A DNA stretch of 11,151 nt. Source: CAYJLC01 sp044426355. Its GTDB lineage: Bacteria; Bacillota; Clostridia; Oscillospirales; Butyricicoccaceae. The stretch spans positions 1 through 11,151 of the forward strand of contig JAWXUO010000057.1 in the NCBI GenBank assembly GCA_044426355.1. Reading direction: 5' to 3'. Below, piece by piece: positions 5,361 through 11,151 of this stretch. Made by a program: the position numbers and the translations under genes. The notes beneath the pieces were generated by a model, which was not told where the DNA came from, did no database searches, and saw only the letters and a list, made by a program, of their open reading frames with translations. How positions within the stretch are numbered: position 1 is the first letter of the stretch; each line of letters opens with the position of its first letter.

Positions 5361-7502
5361 TTATTTCACATTTTCTAAATATCTTGATAAAATTGTTGCA
5401 ATTTCTGCTCTTGACGCTTCAGCATTTGGATTTAAGTAACCTTTGATATTTCCGATAAAAATTTCATTTAGTACTGCCCAATCCATAGCTTCGACTGCCC
5501 ATTCGCTAATATCTAGGCTATCAGCAAAATTATTAGAGAAGTTTTCGATAGTTTTTGGAGAACCTTCATATGTATACAAATACGTTGCAATTTGTTCTCT
5601 TGTAACTTTTTCGGTAGCTACAAATTCAACCAAATCTTCTTCTGTTAAAATATTATTTTCTACAGCCCACGCTAAAGCCGTTGCATAATAATCTTCTTCA
5701 TCGCTAGAAAAAGTTGTACCTTCAGCTAATCTCCATAAAATTGTAATCATCATAGCGTTGTCTGTCGTTGTATAAGGCGAAAATAAATCGTTTGATATCC
5801 CATACATTAGCCCATTTACAGACATATTTTCTACATATTCATAGAACCAGTCATCTTCATTTACATCAGAAAATTGCATACCTTGTTCAAAAATAATATC
5901 TACTACAATATCGCTAAACGGTTGAGTATACGTATATGTGCCGTCTTTATTGTCTTGCACTTCTACAGTATTTCCACCAGATTTTAAAATAGTAATTTGG
6001 CTAACTTTGTATCCAACATTTGGTTTTACAACTATTGTAACATCTTGATTTGCAACTTTTGTGCAATCGTCAACTTGAACAGTACCATTTTGTGTTTCCG
6101 TTATAGTTACACCATATACCCACATTGGCGATAACTCACTTTCTGTTATCAACTCAAGTTCTGCTATAAGGACTGTGTTTTGCGTGAAAACAGTATCTTC
6201 TGTTATTATCTCGTTATTATTATTAACCCATGTAACTTCATATCCAGTTTTTGTTGGAAATGCAGATATTTTACCCGTTGCATTAGTTTGTAACGTCATA
6301 AAGTCTGTTTCGCTAAAATAAAATAATACTTTATAATATACAGCTTCGTCATCTTCAATGTTAGTATCAGTGTCTTCTGGTACATAACTTGGAATTTGAG
6401 TTTCAATAATCTTTAATGTAGGAAGAAGTTGACTCTCTTTTATTGGTAATTCCCAAATATTCGTATTAAACTGACCTACATTTTCCCAGTCAAATAAATC
6501 AAATTCACCAGTTAATGAATATGTTCCAACTTTTCCATTTAATATATTTACAGCATATCCGTTTTGGTTTACGTTCATAGTCGTTGTAAATAAATCTGCT
6601 AAAGAATAGTTATTTGTAAGTGCTCCTGAATTTGAGCCTACAATTCGAGCTACATCGGCAATTCCACCGATAGATGAGTTTATTGCAAAAGAATTTTTGA
6701 TGCTACCTTGAGAATATCCTGCGATACCCCCTGCTACAACATCACCATATACAGTATTTGTTGCATAGCAATTTTCTACATTACCACTTAAATCGCCAAC
6801 AATGCCACCAACATAGCCATAAGCTTTTACGCTACCTGTTGCATAACAGTTTTTAATTGTACTATTAATTCCACTACCAACTAGACCACCAACCGAGCCT
6901 AAGCCTTGTATGTTGCTACTTGCGTACGAATTTTCTAATGTACTATTTGATAGAAATCCTACTACACCACCCATAAAAGTTTTACCAGTGATATTGCTAT
7001 TTTCTAAAAATACATTTTTAATAGTTGCATTATTTGCATGCCCAAAAAATCCTTGATAACTGTAATCTGTAGTTATAGTTAATCCACTAATAACTTGATA
7101 ATTACCATCAAAAACACCATTAAATGAGCTAAGTGATGAGTTACCTACTGGTATCCACTCCACGCCATTTAAGTTTATATTTTGCACTAATTTATAATGC
7201 ACATCGCTCTCTTTAAAAGGTTCTGTTAAATTATTAATAAGATTTGCAAATTCCATTAACTGAGAAACATTAGAAATAATATAAGGATAAACATCTGTAC
7301 CTATATCAAAACCTACTTCGCCAGTGTCTAAAACATAATTTTTAGCATAGTCATATTGCTCAAGCAACGTTAAGGTTTTCATATTTTCCTCAAAATTCGG
7401 AATTTCAGGTACAGTAGTCTTTTGACCACTAACAAACATAATATTTAGCATTAATATGAATATTACGACAGTAAATGAGGTATTAAACAGTCTTTTTTTC
7501 AT
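5361..7502 (-). CDS. Secreted GLUG-repeat protein with SLH cell-wall anchor
   Basis: A 713-residue exported surface protein, likely an adhesin or S-layer-associated protein. Order of parts: a Sec signal peptide (KKR then a hydrophobic run, likely cleaved near residue 26, VSG/Q); a non-repetitive segment (30-140); about five GLUG-type repeats of 23-27 residues (151-303) with the recurring pattern VGGxVG...xxNCYA; a short repeat resembling the Listeria-Bacteroides type (388-450, ending AELE); an InlB-B-like bacterial repeat (464-538, VTITETQNGTVQV...NVGYKV); then three SLH motifs (543-711, starting FSDVNEDDWFYEYV). SLH motifs bind pyruvylated cell-wall polysaccharide. SLH1 has TDNA where the usual TRAE stands; SLH2 has TREQ and SLH3 SRAE. 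The start has AAAGGAG about 7 nt upstream and its own promoter. The ligand is unknown. Confidence 0.9.
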   Translation of the reverse strand: MKKRLFNTSFTVVIFILMLNIMFVSGQKTTVPEIPNFEENMKTLTLLEQYDYAKNYVLDTGEVGFDIGTDVYPYIISNVSQLMEFANLINNLTEPFKESDVHYKLVQNINLNGVEWIPVGNSSLSSFNGVFDGNYQVISGLTITTDYSYQGFFGHANNATIKNVFLENSNITGKTFMGGVVGFLSNSTLENSYASSNIQGLGSVGGLVGSGINSTIKNCYATGSVKAYGYVGGIVGDLSGNVENCYATNTVYGDVVAGGIAGYSQGSIKNSFAINSSIGGIADVARIVGSNSGALTNNYSLADLFTTTMNVNQNGYAVNILNGKVGTYSLTGEFDLFDWENVGQFNTNIWELPIKESQLLPTLKIIETQIPSYVPEDTDTNIEDDEAVYYKVLFYFSETDFMTLQTNATGKISAFPTKTGYEVTWVNNNNEIITEDTVFTQNTVLIAELELITESELSPMWVYGVTITETQNGTVQVDDCTKVANQDVTIVVKPNVGYKVSQITILKSGGNTVEVQDNKDGTYTYTQPFSDIVVDIIFEQGMQFSDVNEDDWFYEYVENMSVNGLMYGISNDLFSPYTTTDNAMMITILWRLAEGTTFSSDEEDYYATALAWAVENNILTEEDLVEFVATEKVTREQIATYLYTYEGSPKTIENFSNNFADSLDISEWAVEAMDWAVLNEIFIGNIKGYLNPNAEASRAEIATILSRYLENVK
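6594..7052 (-). repeat. GLUG repeat block inside the surface protein
   Basis: Codons 151-303 hold consecutive repeats: GFFGHANNATIKNVF, then units beginning MGGVVG, VGGLVG, VGGIVG and AGGIAG, each followed by a short loop, (I/V/L)(K/E)N(C/S)(Y/F)A and a spacer. The last unit (281-303, RIVGSNSGALTNNYS) has decayed. The repeats are clear in protein but diverged in DNA, so they are old rather than freshly duplicated. They probably form a beta-solenoid-like stalk. Confidence 0.85.
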
Positions 7503-7577
7503 TTTTTTGCTCCTTTCTAATATCCAAAGTTATTTTTAAGATTTATTTAATAATAACAAATTGTTTAATCTTTGAAT

Positions 7578-7606
7578 ATTATAACACATTTTTTGTAAGA
7601 AATCAA
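7578..7606 (-). promoter_or_regulatory. Promoter of the SLH surface protein gene
   Basis: On the minus strand TTGATT (7601-7606) and a perfect TATAAT (7578-7583) are 17 bp apart, with a TGT before the -10 (extended -10). The leader to the ATG at 7502 is about 70 nt. It lies in the gap behind the diguanylate cyclase gene, which shows no clear terminator, so some read-through from the cyclase is also possible. Confidence 0.85.
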
Positions 7607-7623
7607 GATATTTTTAATATTTT

Positions 7624-8772
7624 TTATCTAATATTATTTTCCTTTTGTCTACGTTTTTCTTGATACATAAGCACGTCTGCTTTATGATATGTTTCTTCTA
7701 GGCTGTAATCTGATTCTAAGTCGCAAATTCCGTATCCACAAGCAAGCGAACAACGCATGTCTTCAAACTCTTTTTGCTCTTTTACTTTTATTGTACAATC
7801 ATTTATAAATTTTTCAAGTGCTTTTTCTGTTGCATCGTGCATCATTATAACAAACTCGTCGCCACCAGTTCTGTAGGCAACCATATGGCTTGATTTTGTT
7901 GATTTTATAGCATTAGATACTATTTTTATGTATTCATCACCAGCTGAGTGTCCTAATCTATCGTTTACATTTTTCAAACCATTAATATCTGCAACTATAA
8001 TGCCCGTTCCTTTTGAATGCCCTCTTGCAATTATGTTATTAATATCAACTTCGTATGCGTTTCTATTTTTTAAGCCAGTTAAAGCATCTTCGGTATTTTT
8101 ATCTATGTATAAAGGATTTGATATTCTTTTAAACATATTTTTAGAAATAATTACTGCGATTACAGTTACTATTATTACAATACACGCTTGAGCTATTTTT
8201 AAGTTTGTATAAGCTTTGCTAATTTCTGCAACATCAAATTCAATTCCAACTACGCCTAAAACTTCGTCATTTTTTCCTTGAAACGGAACATATGCTACTA
8301 AAATATCGCCCCAATAAGTTTCTTTAATCTCGCTTGGCATTACAGCTTCGCCGTTTAGTGCTTCTAGCATTTCTTGGCTTATAGACTCTTCTATAATGTC
8401 ATTTGGGTATCTAAAATCTTGGTCTTGCTCTAGTCCATCTATGACATATACAAGTTCGCCTTCTGTATTTAGTTTTGCAGTATAAAGGTATAAAACACCA
8501 GCATTATTTTTAAGAAGTAGTAATAAATCCAAACTTTCTTTGTATAAATCTGTTTCCATATCCTCTGGCGAGTTAATATCTATAAACATTTTAGGGTCTA
8601 TCTTGCTTTCAGTTGTATTGTATATAGCAAGTGCTCTATCTCTATATACATCTAATACAATATCAAACATAGCATTCCAATATATTGATGTTACGATAAT
8701 AGAAGTTACTAAAACAAATATACCTGTTATCATAATTACTTGAATATCTAGCCTTGTTAATAGTTTTTTCAT
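7624..8772 (-). CDS. Membrane-bound sensor diguanylate cyclase (GGDEF)
   Basis: This makes the second messenger cyclic di-GMP from two GTP. The 382-residue protein has a membrane helix at about 12-32, an extracellular region at about 33-190 that looks like a Cache-type sensor (AGVLYLYTAK, DILVAYVPFQ, EVLGVVGIEFDV), a second helix (about 192-210), and a C-terminal GGDEF domain beginning DALTGLKNRNAYEVD (229-243). Active-site parts are intact: metal-binding Asp262 (ADINGLKNVND), GHSAGDE (274-280) and GGDEF (303-307). The inhibitory I-site RxxD expected just before GGDEF is absent (SSHM there), so product feedback is probably lacking. No EAL domain follows. A GGGG-type ribosome site lies about 11 nt upstream. 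The signal sensed is unknown. It lies just upstream of a surface protein gene, so control of adhesion by c-di-GMP is possible but not shown. Confidence 0.92.
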   Translation of the reverse strand: MKKLLTRLDIQVIMITGIFVLVTSIIVTSIYWNAMFDIVLDVYRDRALAIYNTTESKIDPKMFIDINSPEDMETDLYKESLDLLLLLKNNAGVLYLYTAKLNTEGELVYVIDGLEQDQDFRYPNDIIEESISQEMLEALNGEAVMPSEIKETYWGDILVAYVPFQGKNDEVLGVVGIEFDVAEISKAYTNLKIAQACIVIIVTVIAVIISKNMFKRISNPLYIDKNTEDALTGLKNRNAYEVDINNIIARGHSKGTGIIVADINGLKNVNDRLGHSAGDEYIKIVSNAIKSTKSSHMVAYRTGGDEFVIMMHDATEKALEKFINDCTIKVKEQKEFEDMRCSLACGYGICDLESDYSLEETYHKADVLMYQEKRRQKENNIR

Positions 8773-8836
8773 GGTCTAAAGTTCCCCTTTTATATCAATT
8801 TTGATTATTATAAATTAGCATTTCATAAATTTTTTC

Positions 8837-8852
8837 TTTACAACTGTGTAAA
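8837..8852. promoter_or_regulatory. Inverted repeat near the cyclase transcription start, operator-like
   Basis: TTTACA-ACTG-TGTAAA is a 6-bp perfect inverted repeat around a 4-bp centre, lying 10-25 bp beyond the -10 box, where a repressor would block transcription. It is also able to form a small leader hairpin. No regulator gene is next to it. Confidence 0.3.
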
Positions 8853-8861
8853 CTTCTTAAT

Positions 8862-8890
8862 ATTATATCACATTCAACGAAATTTTGGAA
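8862..8890 (-). promoter_or_regulatory. Probable promoter of the diguanylate cyclase gene
   Basis: On the minus strand a perfect TATAAT (8862-8867) preceded by TGA (extended -10) has TTCCAA (8885-8890) at 17 bp as a weak -35. The leader is about 80 nt. A second TATAAT closer to the gene (near 8803) has no matching -35. Confidence 0.6.
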
Positions 8891-8920
8891 TACTTTTTTT
8901 AAATTTTTTTAATTTTTTCT

Positions 8921-8955
8921 AAAAAAAGCGAAGTACCATTTTCTGATACCTCGCT
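8921..8955 (-). terminator. Intrinsic terminator of the zinc uptake operon
   Basis: On the minus strand AGCGAGGTATCA (8944-8955) pairs with TGGTACTTCGCT (8927-8938), 12 bp with two G-U pairs, across a 5-nt loop, followed by a run of Ts (to 8921). It lies about 25 nt past the znuB stop. This is the most GC-rich and clearest terminator in the window. Confidence 0.92.
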
Positions 8956-8978
8956 AATATATTATTAATTTTATTAAA

Positions 8979-9818
8979 TTATGCTTTATTTTTTATTTTT
9001 GCTATAAAAGTAAATATAAAAAACAGTACAATATCTACAGCAACTACGGTAGAACCAACTGGAGTGCCTTCAAGTATTGATATAACAAGTCCTACTAAAA
9101 CCCCAAAAACTCCAAAAATTGCCGAGGAAATTATCACAGATTTAAAACTTTTGAAAACTCGCATTGAAGAAATTGCTGGAAAAACCATTAAAGCTGTTAT
9201 TAATAACGAGCCTACAAGTCGCATTGCAATTACTATTACTCCAGCAGTTATTATTGCAATTACCAAATTATAAAACGTTACATTCATACCAGTTGCAACT
9301 GAAAACGTTTCATCGAAAGTAACCGAAAATATTTTATTATAAAATAAAATAAAAATAGATACTACTACCAGTGAAAGCATTAAACAAAAATTTACGTCTG
9401 ATGTAGACAAAGTTAAAATCGACGCAGAACCAAAAAGAGTTGTACAAACATCGCCTGCAAGATTTGCAGAAGTCGAAAAAATATTTAATATTAAGTATCC
9501 TACAGCAAGTGTTCCTACCGACATCATAGCGATAGATGCATCGCCTTTTATCTTTGTATTTTGTCCTCCACAAAGAAGAATAACGGCACTTATAGACGTG
9601 ATAATTAAAATAAACGGCATGCTATTTGTAAAATTTGCAACACTAGCTACAGCCATCGCACCAAAAGCTACGTGAGAAAGTCCATCTCCGATATATGAAA
9701 AACGTTTTAGCACTAATGTTACACCTAAAAGTGCAGAACATAATGCAACTAATATTCCAACTATAAACGCATTTATAACGAATTGATGTTGAAAATACAT
9801 CGTTAATTTTTCTATCAT
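8979..9818 (-). CDS. znuB: Zinc/metal ABC transporter permease (ABC-3 family)
   Basis: This is the membrane channel of a zinc (possibly manganese) importer, working with ZnuC and ZnuA. The 279-residue protein is typical in length for the family. Motifs seen are VLKRFSYIGDGLSHVAFGAM (36-55), DASIAMMSVGTLAVG (93-107), the coupling segment FDETFSVATGMNV (168-180), RLVGSLLITALMVFPA (200-215) and TPVGSTVVAVDIVLFF (252-267); about eight membrane helices fit. Its ATG (9816-9818) abuts the znuC stop with no gap, and GGAGG lies about 8 nt upstream inside the end of znuC, so the two are co-translated. Zinc is favoured over manganese by the metal-rich loop of the upstream binding protein. It is the last gene of the operon, followed by a strong terminator. 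Confidence 0.92.
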   Translation of the reverse strand: MIEKLTMYFQHQFVINAFIVGILVALCSALLGVTLVLKRFSYIGDGLSHVAFGAMAVASVANFTNSMPFILIITSISAVILLCGGQNTKIKGDASIAMMSVGTLAVGYLILNIFSTSANLAGDVCTTLFGSASILTLSTSDVNFCLMLSLVVVSIFILFYNKIFSVTFDETFSVATGMNVTFYNLVIAIITAGVIVIAMRLVGSLLITALMVFPAISSMRVFKSFKSVIISSAIFGVFGVLVGLVISILEGTPVGSTVVAVDIVLFFIFTFIAKIKNKA

Positions 9819-10529
9819 CTATTCGCCCTCCGTATCATTGTAAAATTTGTTCACATCGTTACTTTTTTCATATTCTTCCTTAGTTCCAAAAAAATGTTTT
9901 GTTCCTATGTGTAAAATATGTGTTGCGTATTTTAAAGATGATTGAATATCATGAGAAATCATTATAATAGTTATTTTCTCAGTTTTATTTAATTGTTCTA
10001 TTATAGAATAAAACTCACTTACAACATTTGGGTCAAGCCCTGTAGCAGGTTCGTCTAAAAACAAAATCTTTTGCGTTGAGCAGAGAGCTCGTGCAAGTAA
10101 AACTCTCTGTTGTTGTCCTCCAGAAAGCTCTCTATAACATCTCTTAGAAAGATTTTCAATGCCAAGTTTTTGCATGCTTTTTTGTGCTAGTTCTTTGTCG
10201 TTTTTGTTATAAAAAGGTCTTAAACCCATTCTACTTTGACAACCTTGCAAAACTACCTCACGTACACTTGCAGGAAAATCCCTTTGAACTTGACTTTGTT
10301 GCGTTAGGTAGCCTATATCACGTTTTGAGAAACCATCTTCAAATGTCATTTCCCCACTTATAGGCTTCAAAAGTCCTAGAATACCTTTCATAAGTGTGCT
10401 TTTTCCTGCTCCGTTTTCGCCCAAAATACAAAGATAATCACCATTTGATACATTAAAGTTTAAGTTAGATACGACAGGTATTCCATCATATCCAAACGTT
10501 ACACCTTTTAGCTCTAATATTTTTTTCAT
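9819..10529 (-). CDS. znuC: Zinc/metal ABC transporter ATP-binding protein
   Basis: This is the cytoplasmic ATPase of the metal importer. The 236-residue protein has complete motifs: Walker A GENGAGKS (37-44), Q-loop in YLTQQSQ (Gln77/Gln78), signature LSGGQQQR (135-142), Walker B ILFLDEP (155-161), GLDP D-loop and switch His193 (MISHDI). The stretch DFPASVREVVLQG (84-96) is typical of ZnuC/MntB-type ATPases, which carry a related FPxTVxEVV. The ATG (10527-10529) directly follows the znuA TAA; a GAGG lies about 12 nt upstream inside the znuA end. It sits between the binding protein and the permease, the usual order. Specificity between zinc and manganese cannot be read from this subunit alone. 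Confidence 0.92.
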   Translation of the reverse strand: MKKILELKGVTFGYDGIPVVSNLNFNVSNGDYLCILGENGAGKSTLMKGILGLLKPISGEMTFEDGFSKRDIGYLTQQSQVQRDFPASVREVVLQGCQSRMGLRPFYNKNDKELAQKSMQKLGIENLSKRCYRELSGGQQQRVLLARALCSTQKILFLDEPATGLDPNVVSEFYSIIEQLNKTEKITIIMISHDIQSSLKYATHILHIGTKHFFGTKEEYEKSNDVNKFYNDTEGE

Positions 10530-11151
10530 TTAATTTAAAGCCTCTTTAATAACTTCTAAATTTTCAGTCATTACAGATAGATATGTTAATCCATTATTAA
10601 TTTCTGCTGTTGTTATGCCTTGTAATGAGTGTAAAACTAAAATTTGTGTATCTTTATAGTTTGAATTTTCTACTAATGTTTCTGCTATTTTATGTTGTGG
10701 ATTTTCAATCGTAAGAACAGCCGAAACGTTTAGTTCGTTAATTTTTTCTGTTAATAACAATATAGTTTCAAAGCTTGCTTCTGTTTCTGCCGTACATGAG
10801 CTAAACGCTGAGAAATAGTTTAAATTATAATCTTTTACAAAATACGCAAATGGAAAACGGTCGCCAAATATTAAAGTATCACTTTTAGCTTCTGCTACAA
10901 CTTCTTTATATAATGTATCTAATTGTAAAAGTTCTACTTTGTAATTTTCAAAATTTAATTCAAAATTCGCTTTATTTTCTGTGTCTATGCCTGCAAAAAT
11001 ATTTGAAATTTCTTGACATACTTTTATCGCATTAGTGATTGAAAGCCATATATGTTCATCTACTTCGTGGTCATGGTCGCAAGTTTCGTCACATTCGTGT
11101 TCTTCTTCGTGGTCATGGTCACAAGTTTCGTCATGTACGTGCTCTTCTTCG
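10530..11151 (-). CDS. znuA: Zinc ABC transporter substrate-binding protein, 5' partial
   Basis: This extracytoplasmic binding protein delivers Zn2+ to ZnuB. The frame stays open from the stop at 10530 to the window edge, giving about 207 C-terminal residues; the signal and first lobe are off the window. The TTG codon at 10758-10760 is internal and not a start. The visible part begins in a charged metal loop (two copies of a 14-residue unit ending DETCDHDHE), then HIWLSITNAIKVCQEI, where cluster A-I proteins have the H(x)WLSPxNA motif, and GDRFPFAYFVKDYNLNYFSA, the conserved hinge and second-lobe segment, SSCTAETEASFETI, and the closing YLSVMTENLEVIKEALN. These are hallmarks of ZnuA/AdcA. The His of HIWLS is a likely zinc ligand. 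The acidic-His loop favours zinc over manganese. Cys in the loop is unusual. The upstream regulatory region is not in the window. Confidence 0.93.
   Translation of the reverse strand, partial: EEEHVHDETCDHDHEEEHECDETCDHDHEVDEHIWLSITNAIKVCQEISNIFAGIDTENKANFELNFENYKVELLQLDTLYKEVVAEAKSDTLIFGDRFPFAYFVKDYNLNYFSAFSSCTAETEASFETILLLTEKINELNVSAVLTIENPQHKIAETLVENSNYKDTQILVLHSLQGITTAEINNGLTYLSVMTENLEVIKEALN
11064..11147 (-). repeat. 42-bp tandem repeat coding the metal-binding loop of ZnuA
   Basis: Bases 11064-11105 and 11106-11147 are two adjacent 42-bp copies with 37 of 42 positions equal. Each codes 14 residues: EEHVHDETCDHDHE (first in the protein) and EEHECDETCDHDHE. The unit is a multiple of three and keeps the frame. 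High DNA identity suggests a fairly recent duplication. More copies could lie beyond the window edge. Confidence 0.9.

Noticed and set aside
7503..7577. Possible c-di-GMP riboswitch in the leader of the surface protein gene
   Set aside because: The leader is only about 70 nt and I see none of the conserved c-di-GMP-I or -II elements.
7607..7630. Hairpin AGATA...TATCT after the cyclase stop as a terminator
   Set aside because: Only five A-T-rich base pairs with a large loop and no proper T-tract; too weak to support.
10530..10760. A separate small gene starting at the TTG at 10760
   Set aside because: The frame continues without a stop to the window edge and the upstream part matches the conserved ZnuA core, so this is the end of a larger gene.

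Overview
The window looks like chromosomal DNA of a low-GC Gram-positive anaerobe, most likely a clostridium (Clostridia, possibly the Lachnospirales). The support is AT-rich DNA, strong AGGAG-type ribosome binding sites, TTGACA/TATAAT promoters with extended -10 elements, short stems followed by T-tracts as terminators, a lipoprotein binding protein, and an SLH-anchored surface protein. This is an inference from style; there is no rRNA or marker gene to fix it.

Left part, plus strand (1-4810): a 5'-truncated NCS2/AzgA-type nucleobase permease ends at 1132. Its first bases carry a perfect 29-bp tandem duplication that would break the reading frame. The gene-free stretch 1133-1569 holds a weak hairpin, a strong promoter, a cobalamin riboswitch and its terminator-type expression platform. 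These control a tightly packed operon: a B12-binding lipoprotein (btuF), permease (btuC), ATPase (btuD) and a divergent PduO-fold cob(I)alamin adenosyltransferase-like protein. The gene ends overlap by 1, 8 and 4 nt. The logic is that low cobalamin lets transcription through, cobamide is imported, and the last gene may adenosylate or otherwise handle it. A bidirectional terminator (4775-4810) closes the operon.

Middle part, minus strand (4795-8867): a GNAT acetyltransferase, a 713-residue secreted protein with GLUG repeats, an InlB-like repeat and three SLH motifs, and upstream of it a membrane-bound GGDEF diguanylate cyclase with an extracellular sensor region. The surface protein and the cyclase each have a readable promoter.

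Right part, minus strand (8921-11151): a zinc-type ABC importer in the order znuA (5' end off the window), znuC, znuB, with abutting genes and a strong terminator. The znuA metal loop is a 14-residue in-frame tandem repeat rich in His, Asp and Glu but also containing Cys.

No phage, CRISPR, IS, tRNA or rRNA was seen. I found no clearly new multi-gene system. The points most worth checking are the adenosyltransferase-like protein with altered key residues and a Cys/His cluster, the Cys-containing repeated loop of ZnuA, and the frame-breaking duplication at the left edge.
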